In this document: piece by piece, positions 52,987-62,081 of the stretch
How positions within the stretch are numbered: position 1 is the stretch's first letter
How the letters are laid out: the number at the start of each line of letters is the position of its first letter
Assembly: GCA_049324315.1 (NCBI GenBank)
Contig: JBMOKU010000073.1
Location: forward strand, 84,037-148,036
Source: JBMOKU01 sp049324315
Lineage (GTDB): Bacteria; Bacillota; Clostridia; Peptostreptococcales; Thermotaleaceae
Direction: 5' to 3'
DNA length: 64,000 nucleotides
Notes under the pieces: model-generated
What the model was told of the DNA's origin: nothing
Seen by the model: the letters and a program-made list of their open reading frames with translations, nothing else
Databases searched by the model: none
Translations under genes and position numbers: made by a program

Positions 52987-54495
52987 ATGGATATATCCAA
53001 ATTGATAGTCAATACAAAATTGGAATCTACCTCTCCATATTACTTGCAGATTGCTGCCCTTATAAAAACCAAGATTGTAGAGGGTTCCTTGACAGTAGGC
53101 GAAAAGCTTCCTGCAGAAAGGGAGCTGGCTTTATTGTTCGAGGTTAGTAGAACCACAGCCATCAATGCATATCGTCATTTAGAAAAAGATGGCTATGTAA
53201 CCATAAAAAATGGCAGCGGTACATATGTCAGCGATAGATATACTTTGGCAAGTAAAACCAATCATGAAATACCCTGGCCTCAATTGTTAAAACCTTATAT
53301 TCAGCCCTCTATGGCTACACTGATGAGTGAACTGATGGTTAATAATGTGCTGGAGGATAAAATTTCCCTTGATGCCGGTATGCCGGACCCTAATTATTAT
53401 CCTATCGAGATATTTTCTAAACTTCACAGAGATTACGTGACCCAGTTGGACCCTAGAGATTTTGGGCATATACCTGTTCACGGATATGAACCCTTGAGAC
53501 ATACGATTGCTCAGATGTTAGGTTCAGAAAGTATCAAGTGCCACGCTGATGAAGTCATTATTCTTTCAGGATCTCAGCAGGGTTTATATCTTACTGCAAG
53601 AGTACTCATTGAGCCGGGTGATTATGTGATTATCCAGGCGCCTACTTATCTAGGCGCTATTCAAGTTTTTCAATCATTGGGTGCAAGGGTATTGAGCCTG
53701 CCTCAAAGTGAGGATTTCCCCTTTGAAATATTGGAAGATTACTTAACCCGCTACAGACCAAAACTGTTATACTGTATTCCTACCTTCCGAAATCCTAACG
53801 GTAGTGTTATAAATACGCAGGACAGAACGAAGCTTATCCAGCTTGCAGCACGTTATAGGCTGGCTATTCTAGAAGACGATCCTTACAGCAACCACTACTA
53901 TGAAGACAGGCCCCCTGCGAGCTTGAAAGCTTTGGATGACTATGGCGGGGTGATCTATTTAAGCACTTTTTCGAAAATCCTGATGCCTGGCTTAAGGCTG
54001 GGATACATGGTTGCCCATCCCTCATTGATTCATAGAATAATTTTAGAGAAACAGTATGTTGATTTGCACAGTAACAATATTTCACAATGGCTGCTGGACT
54101 TATTCATTAAGGAGGGGCACCTTGAAAAACATCTGATCAAGATGCGGGGAATCTATAAAAATCGGAGAAATGTCATGGCTGATGCCCTTAACCAGGGTAT
54201 GAAATCAAAGCTTTCCTTTCAGATCCCACAAGGAGGGTTTTACATATGGTGCAGACTCAGCGAGAATATTTCATCAAAAAAACTGCTGCAAGAGGCATTA
54301 AAGCTGGGAGTATCCTTTGTTCCTGGGGAAGCGTTCTATGCAGCCGCAGGGGAAGACAAAGAATTTCGTCTGTGCTTCTCCCAGCATAATGAAGAGATAA
54401 TAGTAGAAGGAATAAGCAGATTGGAAAAAGCCATGGGGAAATTAAAAAAAGGTCAATTTCCTATTCCTAAAAGGGAAGTACGGCCGATTATCTAA
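52987..54495 (+). CDS. MocR-type regulator / GntR-aminotransferase
   Basis: Protein of 502 residues: a GntR winged helix (SPYYLQIAALIKTKIVEGSL, LFEVSRTTAINAYRHLEKDG) joined to an aminotransferase domain with NPNGSVINTQDR, EDDPYSNHYYED and the PLP lysine in STFSKILMPGLRLGYM. The divergent azlCD genes and the operator between them suggest it controls amino-acid export, sensing an amino acid through PLP. An active aminotransferase is also possible. Confidence 0.88.
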   Translation: MDISKLIVNTKLESTSPYYLQIAALIKTKIVEGSLTVGEKLPAERELALLFEVSRTTAINAYRHLEKDGYVTIKNGSGTYVSDRYTLASKTNHEIPWPQLLKPYIQPSMATLMSELMVNNVLEDKISLDAGMPDPNYYPIEIFSKLHRDYVTQLDPRDFGHIPVHGYEPLRHTIAQMLGSESIKCHADEVIILSGSQQGLYLTARVLIEPGDYVIIQAPTYLGAIQVFQSLGARVLSLPQSEDFPFEILEDYLTRYRPKLLYCIPTFRNPNGSVINTQDRTKLIQLAARYRLAILEDDPYSNHYYEDRPPASLKALDDYGGVIYLSTFSKILMPGLRLGYMVAHPSLIHRIILEKQYVDLHSNNISQWLLDLFIKEGHLEKHLIKMRGIYKNRRNVMADALNQGMKSKLSFQIPQGGFYIWCRLSENISSKKLLQEALKLGVSFVPGEAFYAAAGEDKEFRLCFSQHNEEIIVEGISRLEKAMGKLKKGQFPIPKREVRPII

Positions 54496-54561
54496 GGAAG
54501 CATTTAAAACTTCTATCCGTAAAGGTTAGGGCCATCATGGTAATTTATCAAATAAGAATCT

Positions 54562-54613
54562 TCCAGCTAAGCTGGCGGCATTTCTAGGGACAAGGGGCCT
54601 GCCCCATTGTCCC
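54562..54613. repeat. dispersed hairpin words
   Basis: A CAGCTAAGCTGGCGG copy (about 54563-54577), then GGGACAAGGGGC (54587-54598) pairing with GCCCCATTGTCCC (54601-54613). Both words have relatives elsewhere in the window. Confidence 0.45.
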
Positions 54614-54642
54614 TTCACACACTAAAAAAATAAGAGGGTCAG

Positions 54643-54680
54643 ATCAACTAGTAAAACGCAGTGGTTTTTTGCTAGCTGAT
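54643..54680 (-). terminator. probable terminator of the exopolysaccharide operon
   Basis: ATCAACTAGTAAAA (54643-54656) pairs with TTTTGCTAGCTGAT (54667-54680) with two mismatches, 50 nt after the last gene of the minus-strand operon. Confidence 0.45.
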
Positions 54681-54729
54681 ATGACACCTTCATTCGAAAG
54701 TAATTTCATCATAAGAAGTATATACACAC

Positions 54730-55779
54730 TCAAAATTCTTCGCTTTTATTTCCACCTAATCTCCAGATTGATATTCCATACTCACCGGATTCAGAAATAA
54801 TATCCATCCAGTAATGGAGCGTCACCGTATCCGCATACCATACCTCATGCTTTACCCCTTCTGTATCTTCATAAACAAATTTGACACACTGACTTTCCTC
54901 GTCCCTTTCGGCCTCGGCATCATACTCCTTAATCAACCCTTCTGCCTGTATTTGCGACACTGCTTCAGTCTTTCCCTCTTCGTTCCAATCAAATCCACCA
55001 GTTGCAATGGCAAATTCCTTATTACCAGGTACTCCTGACATCTTTTCTATCAGTTCTCTGATAAATTCTGCGTCTGCCTTTGGCCCGGGCTCCGTATTAG
55101 CTCCATGCAGGTTATAGCACATCATGATATAATCTGGGCCTTCCGGCAACGTAAGTTCCTCAATAGGTGCATTTGGTTCTAAAACAACTCTCATATTCAG
55201 GCCGGCTTCAGAAGCTTTTTTATATAATTTTCTACAGAATTTCTCATAAAGCCTCCACAAATCCATATCCCTTTTAATAGCTTCATAGTCAATTTCTATG
55301 CCGTCATATCCGCCTGCTAATGTTAGAGACAGAATTTGATCTATATGCTTATCCATATCTTCATCACTTGCAAATAATTCATATAAAAGCTCTGTGTCTT
55401 TAAGAGAGAATGTGCCATCTTCTTCAATCTTGTCATTGACGATTGTAAGATAATTCATCCATCCATTACCATCAAATTCTTCCTCTATGATCTGGAAAAT
55501 TTGTGTTGCCGCTTCCGGAAGCATCAATCGGTTTTTATTGTCAAAGTAGGCTGCAAAGTAACAGAAATTATTAATATATTTTTCTAAATCACGGACCTCT
55601 ACTTGAACTCTATCCAAATCCCAGTATGCTGCCCATACAGAAATCTTCCAATCCTCTTGTTCTGACGCATCCTCTATCGTTTCGATTTCCGGTTCTCCGG
55701 TAATTTCTCTGCAACCCGTCTCAAGAAGCCCCAATATCAGTATCACGACAATGACTATAAAAACCCTCTTTCTTATCAT
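54730..55779 (-). CDS. exported GH18-like glycoside hydrolase, possible lipoprotein
   Basis: Protein of 349 residues with an N-terminal hydrophobic segment (VFIVIVVILILGLLE) ending at Cys23 in ETGC. That is lipobox-like but with Glu at -3, so lipidation is uncertain. The barrel contains GGYDGIEIDYEAI (residues 157-168), the DGxxxDxE signature of GH18 with Glu166 as acid. It is the last gene of the exopolysaccharide operon and may trim or process the GlcNAc-type polymer at the cell surface. Confidence 0.75.
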   Translation of the reverse strand: MIRKRVFIVIVVILILGLLETGCREITGEPEIETIEDASEQEDWKISVWAAYWDLDRVQVEVRDLEKYINNFCYFAAYFDNKNRLMLPEAATQIFQIIEEEFDGNGWMNYLTIVNDKIEEDGTFSLKDTELLYELFASDEDMDKHIDQILSLTLAGGYDGIEIDYEAIKRDMDLWRLYEKFCRKLYKKASEAGLNMRVVLEPNAPIEELTLPEGPDYIMMCYNLHGANTEPGPKADAEFIRELIEKMSGVPGNKEFAIATGGFDWNEEGKTEAVSQIQAEGLIKEYDAEAERDEESQCVKFVYEDTEGVKHEVWYADTVTLHYWMDIISESGEYGISIWRLGGNKSEEF

Positions 55780-55798
55780 CCATTACGCTCCCTTACAT

Positions 55799-57646
55799 CT
55801 ATAATGTTTTGATAAACCAATTTACGATCGTCTGCCATTTTTCCTTCATACGGTATACTACCATATCCAAACCATGCAGCTTATCGTCAAATATGATATT
55901 TTCTTCCGGTACATCCCCTTTTACTACAAGCTCTTTAAATACACCGTCATACACATCATCTATCAAGTTCCTTTGGCTGTACCCATATTCTCCCCATGCA
56001 GCTTCTAAACATACAGAACCTTCTAAAAGATCTTTGGTTATTAAATTAGAAACAGCCTTTTTTCCATCAATGGAAACTGATATTTTGTCATCTGCTACAG
56101 TCAGTTCCAGATATCGACTTCCTGGTTCCTTTAATTCAATTTTCGGGATGTATACATTTGCTCCTTCTTCAACGGAGCTAGTTTTTTCCTTCATTTTGTC
56201 TTGTAATTCTTTTTTTATTTTTTCCCTATCCGCTGTCGTATTAGCAGTATTGGCTTCTACCTTCAATTCAGCAAGCTCTGCCTCTTTTTTATTTTCTTCT
56301 ACAGACTGGACTTCTGCACCGTCAAATTCATCCAGGTTAAGACTAAAGAGCTCCGTTTCCAGACCATTTACCTTTTCTTTGACATATAAAACATTATTCT
56401 TTATCTGAATAGAAATATAATTTTTGAACTCTTTGTCAGCCCTTACATAGACCGCTTGGGAGCCTAGCTTATTTCCCTCTAAATGTACGGATAACTGCAA
56501 GTCTCTAATCCCTTGCTGATCTTTAAGACGAAGGATTCCCCGTCCTTCCGGCATAGAGGTTAGTATAATTGAATCTTTTTTAAATTCGGCTTTTCCTTCT
56601 ATCATTTCCCACTTTTTGGATTTTTCTTTATCACCTACAACGAACTGCATCTCCTGCCCCGTATCATCCCATATCCTCATTAAAAGGTGATTGGTATACC
56701 AATAGGATTGGGGCTGCATCCTTGTAAGGTCATAGATGGAACTCCCACTTGTGTTTAGAGAATAGCCTTCCCTGTTAAAATTCATATCAAAAAGATTATA
56801 TATGTTTTTTTCATTCACTGCACTGGTTTTATTATTGGTTCCAAATTGTCCCGTATTGGAATGCATGAGGATGTACATACGCGGAACGCTTCCAAGCTCT
56901 TTAGTATAAACTTCCTCCATAGCGTGATAATCATATTCAATACGTTTCTTCATCTCCTCATAGCTTTCCTTAGGAATGCTATTCTCGTCCCGAATGTAAT
57001 CCATTAGATAATGATTATAATTTCTGTCCAAATATGAGGAAATCTCGGCATATTCTAAGGAATCAAGCTCTCCTAAATAGTTATTATATCTGTCAAATAC
57101 ATTGATATATTCAAGGCGGTACCCATTTGTTCCAAGTTCCCAGTAGGTACTTCCTTGTAAATCAAGAAGTTCATCCGGCATTAGGAATTTAGAATCTTTT
57201 TTTCCAAATTTATCGGCATAGGTCAACATCGTTGCCTTGAAGTTATACGCTTCCATAATCTTCTGTGCAAAAATTGCCGTATCCCGTCTTCCATCCTCGA
57301 ATATTAAAAGAAGAGATTTTTCCGGAAGCGGCTTCCCCTTTTTGTAATAATCCAGGACATCTTGTTGGGTTATGGTTACATATCCCGAATCCTTCAATGC
57401 CTTTAAATGCTCCTCTAACCGTACTGTACTAATAAGGGTATCGCTTCCCCTTCTGTCTACGCCAAAATAAGAAATAGCAATAAATCCTTGTGGTCCCAAA
57501 ACCTCCTTGGCATAGCCCTGATATTCATTGAATGTTAATAACGCCGTTACGATTTGATAGAGTACAAGCAAAAGGATTATAGCTTGGCATATACTCCTGA
57601 GAAATTTTTTAACATCCTTTTTTGAGGAGAATTTATGCGTTTTCAT
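55799..57646 (-). CDS. membrane-anchored NodB-like protein with C-terminal beta-sandwich
   Basis: Protein of 615 residues: one N-terminal helix (IILLLVLYQIVTALLTF), then a polysaccharide-deacetylase-like domain (FIAISYFGVDRRG, KSLLLIFEDGRRDTA, AYNFKATMLTYADKFG). The usual paired Asp appears as FEDG, and I do not see the HxxxH, so activity is doubtful. Residues about 340-600 look like a lectin or laminin-G-type beta-sandwich interrupted by an Ala/Glu-rich coiled coil. Probably a polymer-binding or modifying export factor. It overlaps the glycosyltransferase gene by 14 nt. Confidence 0.7.
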   Translation of the reverse strand: MKTHKFSSKKDVKKFLRSICQAIILLLVLYQIVTALLTFNEYQGYAKEVLGPQGFIAISYFGVDRRGSDTLISTVRLEEHLKALKDSGYVTITQQDVLDYYKKGKPLPEKSLLLIFEDGRRDTAIFAQKIMEAYNFKATMLTYADKFGKKDSKFLMPDELLDLQGSTYWELGTNGYRLEYINVFDRYNNYLGELDSLEYAEISSYLDRNYNHYLMDYIRDENSIPKESYEEMKKRIEYDYHAMEEVYTKELGSVPRMYILMHSNTGQFGTNNKTSAVNEKNIYNLFDMNFNREGYSLNTSGSSIYDLTRMQPQSYWYTNHLLMRIWDDTGQEMQFVVGDKEKSKKWEMIEGKAEFKKDSIILTSMPEGRGILRLKDQQGIRDLQLSVHLEGNKLGSQAVYVRADKEFKNYISIQIKNNVLYVKEKVNGLETELFSLNLDEFDGAEVQSVEENKKEAELAELKVEANTANTTADREKIKKELQDKMKEKTSSVEEGANVYIPKIELKEPGSRYLELTVADDKISVSIDGKKAVSNLITKDLLEGSVCLEAAWGEYGYSQRNLIDDVYDGVFKELVVKGDVPEENIIFDDKLHGLDMVVYRMKEKWQTIVNWFIKTL

Positions 57647-59507
57647 CTGCTAATTTTCCTCCATCCTTTTTATTTTGCAACGCCTTCTTTTTATCCTTCC
57701 TCTCCTGCTCCTCTATATCCTGCGGTGTCATCCTTGTTCCCCAGGTTGATTTCCAAAAAGTAACCCATGCAATAGGCATCTGCCATAATAAAACAGCTTC
57801 ATAATAGAAACAGAATAACATGCCAAAAGCCCATGTGGAACTCTTTCTTAAAAACATTTGGGCTGCACTCATCAAAAAAGACATCATCAGGATACCTACA
57901 AGAAAGGTGGCTGGAAATACCCTATGTATCAGCGGAACATAAATCAGATTATAAACCACAACGATAGGCGCTGCTATAGGTACCACCAATCCCATATAAA
58001 ATGATACAGACATAAAAGGTTCTTTTTTCCACATATACTTTGCAGCAATAATGGATTCCCTTAGCCACGAACGTTTCCATCGCATCTGTTGTTTTAAAAA
58101 TACAGCGTATTCCTTGGGTACAATCGTAGCGCAGATGGCAGTATCTTGATAGCTCGTCCTATGACTTTTCAATACAAGGTTTGTCATGCTTCTGTCATCA
58201 CCAAAAGTCGCAAGATGTCCTAAAAACTTTTGGTTCAGCCATTCATCCATATGCTCTAAAATAATCTCCTTTTTATAGCAGGATAAGGGTCCGGAAAGAC
58301 AAGTAACTGCATCAAAATAGGCTTCTGCCGCCTTCATAATACGAAAGGCAATATAATAGCGTACAGATTGCATCTTCGTCAATCCATTGGTAAATGTATT
58401 CGCTACATCTGTTCTACCCGTTACACCGCCCATTTTAGGATCCTTAAAGGGTTGAACTAAGTTCCGAATGGCAAAGGGATCTAAAAAGCTGTCAGAATCC
58501 ACAAAAACTACCAAATCATGTTTAGCCATTAGAGCACCTCTTGCCAAGGCATCCCTTTTCCCTTTATTCTCCTCTTGAACAAAATAGCGAACTCTGTTTT
58601 TGGTATCAAAATGCTTGTCTTCCTGATGAAGTTTTTCCATGATTTCTTTGATTTTCTCGACAGATCCATCATTTGAGAAGTCATCAATTATGATAACTTC
58701 CAGCTTATCCAGTGGATAGTCTTGATTCATACAGCTTAGTATCGTTCTTTGTATCCAATGCTCTTCATTAAAGCAGGGAATAATAATGCTGACCCCAGGT
58801 GTATATTCCATATCAATGGGAACAGCTTTATACATGGCACCAAACAAGTATCTGCTAAGCAGAAAAGCAGCCGCTATGATGCTGTACAGATACAGGTATT
58901 TATTAAATTTAAAATACACCACACTTTCAGCGCGCATAAGCAGGATGAATCCGGTAACGAAAAATAATAGTAAACTGGATATCAAAAGAACATACCGATC
59001 TTTCCTTTTATTGACATACTGTGTCAATGTCTCTTTAAATTCCAACCCGCATAAAATCTCATTCTCAGAGTTTTCCTGAGAACGTACCATACGTGCCTCT
59101 ATCGCAGCCTTCATTTCATAACCTTCAGGCATGGTTCCTGGCAAAATTTTAAATTTCAGAATCACCTTTGAGGCACTGCTTATATATGTAAGCTGTTCTT
59201 CGTCGGAAAGGTTAAGTAGTATTCCCGTTGTAGAGACATCAAGTCCTCTACAGGTAAATGTCTTCCTCCCGTCTTCTAGAAAACAGGTTACCTTAACATC
59301 ATAGGAAGCATGGTATCGGATACCTGCCCTCTTACTCTCTATAAAATCTTCCGCTTTTCCTGCAAAATCTCCTAAGAGCTTTTTACCTCTTCTATCAATA
59401 TTTGTACGGTTTTCTTCCAAATCCAGGACATTCGAAAGCAGACGTCTGTCGTCTCGTTGTTCCAATAGAATATCTTGTACAGCTTCCTTTTTTTTGAAAT
59501 ATTCCAT
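57633..59507 (-). CDS. glycosyltransferase family 2 synthase with N-terminal PilZ domain
   Basis: Protein of 624 residues. Residues 55-165 form a PilZ domain with the c-di-GMP motifs RAGIR (Arg60, Arg64) and DVSTTG (Asp90-Gly95). Two membrane helices (about 170-215) lead into a processive GT2 domain: VSIIIPCFNEEHWIQ, FVDSDSF, CLSGPLSCYKKE, FGDDRS and QMRWKRSW. More helices follow. The enzyme should polymerise a sugar from a UDP donor and export it when c-di-GMP is high. In bacterial cellulose synthase PilZ is C-terminal, so the N-terminal position is unusual. ATG after AAAGGGGG. Confidence 0.88.
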   Translation of the reverse strand: MEYFKKKEAVQDILLEQRDDRRLLSNVLDLEENRTNIDRRGKKLLGDFAGKAEDFIESKRAGIRYHASYDVKVTCFLEDGRKTFTCRGLDVSTTGILLNLSDEEQLTYISSASKVILKFKILPGTMPEGYEMKAAIEARMVRSQENSENEILCGLEFKETLTQYVNKRKDRYVLLISSLLLFFVTGFILLMRAESVVYFKFNKYLYLYSIIAAAFLLSRYLFGAMYKAVPIDMEYTPGVSIIIPCFNEEHWIQRTILSCMNQDYPLDKLEVIIIDDFSNDGSVEKIKEIMEKLHQEDKHFDTKNRVRYFVQEENKGKRDALARGALMAKHDLVVFVDSDSFLDPFAIRNLVQPFKDPKMGGVTGRTDVANTFTNGLTKMQSVRYYIAFRIMKAAEAYFDAVTCLSGPLSCYKKEIILEHMDEWLNQKFLGHLATFGDDRSMTNLVLKSHRTSYQDTAICATIVPKEYAVFLKQQMRWKRSWLRESIIAAKYMWKKEPFMSVSFYMGLVVPIAAPIVVVYNLIYVPLIHRVFPATFLVGILMMSFLMSAAQMFLRKSSTWAFGMLFCFYYEAVLLWQMPIAWVTFWKSTWGTRMTPQDIEEQERKDKKKALQNKKDGGKLADENA

Positions 59508-59544
59508 GTATCACGCCCCCTTTCAATAGCGTTTTTTAATCTAC

Positions 59545-61596
59545 TTAATACTTTAAATAGTCACTTAATTTCGCAAAGCGGTATCCTTGTGCTTGGTAGT
59601 AGGGGATAACTACATCTAAGGCTTCTGCTGTATATTCGCTTGTGTCAGACATGTGCATAACGACAATGCTGCCATCTCCGATACTTCGTTTACCCATTCC
59701 ATTTTTTAATTTGTCAATTAGTTCCTCGGCACTTTCCGCTTCATAGTCATGGGTACTGAAATCACCGTTTATGATATATTGATATCCGCAATCAAATATG
59801 GTTGTAAGACCAAGCTTACTGACTGCCAATGTTGGAGGTCTGAAAAAAAGCTTTAAGGCTCCGGTATCTCCAATATACCTTGCCATTTCCTGATGTGCAG
59901 CCACAATATCCTCCCTAAGCAAAGATTCATCTTCCTCTGTTATTATGTCAATTTTCATATGGGCAAAGGTGTGGCTTCCTATATCGTGACCCTTCAGAGC
60001 CAAGGCACGCAGAAGATTAGGATTCCCAAAATTGTCTTGTAAAGTTAGACTGTCATTTCCCACCCGAACAAAAAAGGTGGATTTCACACCATATTTATCC
60101 AGCACATTCAACAAACGCATAACAACCGTGTCGGATCCCCAATCATCAAAGGTTAAGAAAATTACCTTTTCCCCATTTGTGTCAATCTTCCCGATTTTAT
60201 CAATTTTTTCGATTTCTTTATCTGAAAAACCAATTAATTCCTCACTGGTATCGATACTTTGATTACCTATGTAGCGGTTAAAAACTAAGTTTAATAAAGC
60301 TTCTTCTGTGAAATCGTAGGTAGCTTTGATCAAATTACTTCCTACGCCTTCCGTCCGCGAAACAGGCTCATATACCAGGTCACTATTCATTAGATTATTT
60401 ACAGACGTAATATCATACATAGATGGCTTAATAAAGACATCTGCAATTTTTTCTACTAATTCCTCAATAGCACCCGGTTGGGTCAGGTAATCCAAACGGA
60501 GATACACGATATCACCTCTATGCAAGGCAATCGTATTGGAAAAATAAACTGAAATAATTTCATCTGCTGACAAATCCCTATATGCTCTAATCATTGCACT
60601 TTTATTATATGTCACAACTTCTTTATATCCTAGCGCGGAGGCTGCTTCCAATACATCTCCATCTATATCTGCATATAATGGCATATAGTATGAATTGACT
60701 TCATCTTTATACGCATCCCCTAAAAAATCCTTTAGATGCTTTTTGCCCATCTCGATTTCATAACAAAGAGAATCGAAATCTAAATTACTTGGATTGGCTA
60801 CATTCATACCATAGCCACCGTTGCCAATTTGGTGTCCATGGTTTGCAATTTCCCTTACATTTTCCGGGTATTTCAATATCTCCTTTCCAGTAACGAAGAA
60901 AGTGGCCTTTGCGCCTATTCTATCTAAAACAGCAAGGACGTTATCCAATACTTCTTTGTTAGAGATTCCCCTAAAGACATAACCCACTGCCGGCTGGGTC
61001 GTATAAAGGTTGGTAATGATTTTTGCCTTATTTCCGTTATTCTCTATTCTCAACTGCTGATAATCACGGACGTCCACCTCATCCCCTGCAAGTTCCGTCC
61101 TCTGGTTCTTGTCCAAACGGTTATTCTTCGGCCTTAATGCTTCATAAGTTCTGTCAAAATTCGAATCCTGATAATCCAAGAAGTTTTTTACAAATTCTGT
61201 AGAATAGTCATTATCACGGATTGCCATTAGAAGCCATTCAACAATCTGCGTGATTTCAACTTCTTCCTTAATTTCTTCATCATTCTCACGAATACCCGGC
61301 TGCTTGTCCATTGCAGGCTTAGCCTCTTCTTCTTTGGCTTTGTACTCCTCTTTGTCTAAAACACCTGTTAATTTTATGGAGATGATGCTTCCCTTTTTCA
61401 ATCTCTCCACATATCCTTTTGTCATATCATAGGAAGAAAAGCTTTGAAAGTTGAGAAACTGCTTGCTTTGTACTACACCATAAATGCCGGATGCATTAGC
61501 TGACTTTAAAAAAGAATCCGTATATTCAGTCACATTACATTTTAAGATATCCGGCTTTTGCCCGTGATTTCTCTTAATATGACGTTGGTCCGGCAT
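59545..61596 (-). CDS. polysaccharide deacetylase, 3' part of a frameshifted triple-NodB gene
   Basis: Frame of 683 residues. Its first 130 continue the NodB domain begun in 61542-62066 (QKPDILKCNVTEYTD, SKQFLNFQSFSSYDM, GSIISIKLTGVLDKEEY). A second NodB-like domain follows (AVGYVFRGIS, KATFFVTGKEILKY), lacking the metal Asp pair. A third is complete: FLTFDDWGSD, IGSHTFAHMKI (HxxxH), LFFRPPT and IVVMHMSD, ending in FAKLSDYLKY. It probably removes acetyl groups from the exported polymer outside the membrane. The upstream Met of this frame is not a likely real start. Confidence 0.8.
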   Translation of the reverse strand: MPDQRHIKRNHGQKPDILKCNVTEYTDSFLKSANASGIYGVVQSKQFLNFQSFSSYDMTKGYVERLKKGSIISIKLTGVLDKEEYKAKEEEAKPAMDKQPGIRENDEEIKEEVEITQIVEWLLMAIRDNDYSTEFVKNFLDYQDSNFDRTYEALRPKNNRLDKNQRTELAGDEVDVRDYQQLRIENNGNKAKIITNLYTTQPAVGYVFRGISNKEVLDNVLAVLDRIGAKATFFVTGKEILKYPENVREIANHGHQIGNGGYGMNVANPSNLDFDSLCYEIEMGKKHLKDFLGDAYKDEVNSYYMPLYADIDGDVLEAASALGYKEVVTYNKSAMIRAYRDLSADEIISVYFSNTIALHRGDIVYLRLDYLTQPGAIEELVEKIADVFIKPSMYDITSVNNLMNSDLVYEPVSRTEGVGSNLIKATYDFTEEALLNLVFNRYIGNQSIDTSEELIGFSDKEIEKIDKIGKIDTNGEKVIFLTFDDWGSDTVVMRLLNVLDKYGVKSTFFVRVGNDSLTLQDNFGNPNLLRALALKGHDIGSHTFAHMKIDIITEEDESLLREDIVAAHQEMARYIGDTGALKLFFRPPTLAVSKLGLTTIFDCGYQYIINGDFSTHDYEAESAEELIDKLKNGMGKRSIGDGSIVVMHMSDTSEYTAEALDVVIPYYQAQGYRFAKLSDYLKY

Positions 61597-62066
61597 AAAT
61601 CTTTTACGATCTCTTCTTCTGACAGCGCTTCCATGTGCTTTTTAGCTGAAAGGCTATAGCTTCCAATCTCCTGCCCTGCCTTTGTAATGGCTAGAACTGT
61701 TTCTCCATCCTCTGCACTTTGTATCCCTGACACGAAAAAGGTTGCTTTCATGTCGTACTTATCAAGCAGAGCCAATATTTCCTTCATTGTCCCTGCATCT
61801 GATAAACCGTCAAAGGTAAGGGCAAATTTCTTGTCCGCCGTATTGATATCCGTAATCAACTCAGCCTTCTTATCATCTTCTTTCAGCCTTTTAAGGGCTT
61901 CTTTAACTTCTAAGTCCGCGTTATACATTGCTTTTTCATTTTTGAAAGCTTTCACTTCATTCTTATCAGTATTTAGCCAAAATAAAATTCCTATGATAGC
62001 TATTGCAAGCACTATTCCAATAAGAAGGGCATTCTTCTTTTTATTCCGTTCCCACTTAATATCCAT
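61542..62066 (-). CDS. 5' part of the triple-NodB membrane protein, ends by frameshift
   Basis: Frame of 174 residues: ATG at 62066 behind GGGGGAG, a transmembrane helix (NALLIGIVLAIAIIGILFW), then the front half of a NodB-like domain (KKFALTFDGLSDAGTMKEIL, KYDMKATFFVSG). It reads NVILREITG and then falls out of frame into KSRIS and stop, while the other frame continues QKPDILKCN. One extra base in the GGG at the join restores a single protein of about 850 residues. The metal-binding Asp pair is already lost in this domain. Confidence 0.8.
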   Translation of the reverse strand: MDIKWERNKKKNALLIGIVLAIAIIGILFWLNTDKNEVKAFKNEKAMYNADLEVKEALKRLKEDDKKAELITDINTADKKFALTFDGLSDAGTMKEILALLDKYDMKATFFVSGIQSAEDGETVLAITKAGQEIGSYSLSAKKHMEALSEEEIVKDLCRTNVILREITGKSRIS

Positions 62067-62081
62067 CTCTCGCTCCCCCAA

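Noticed and set aside
55809..56408. 199-codon plus-strand open frame
   Set aside because: Antisense to the NodB-like gene; Ser-rich shadow translation typical of the complement of Glu/Lys-rich coding DNA.
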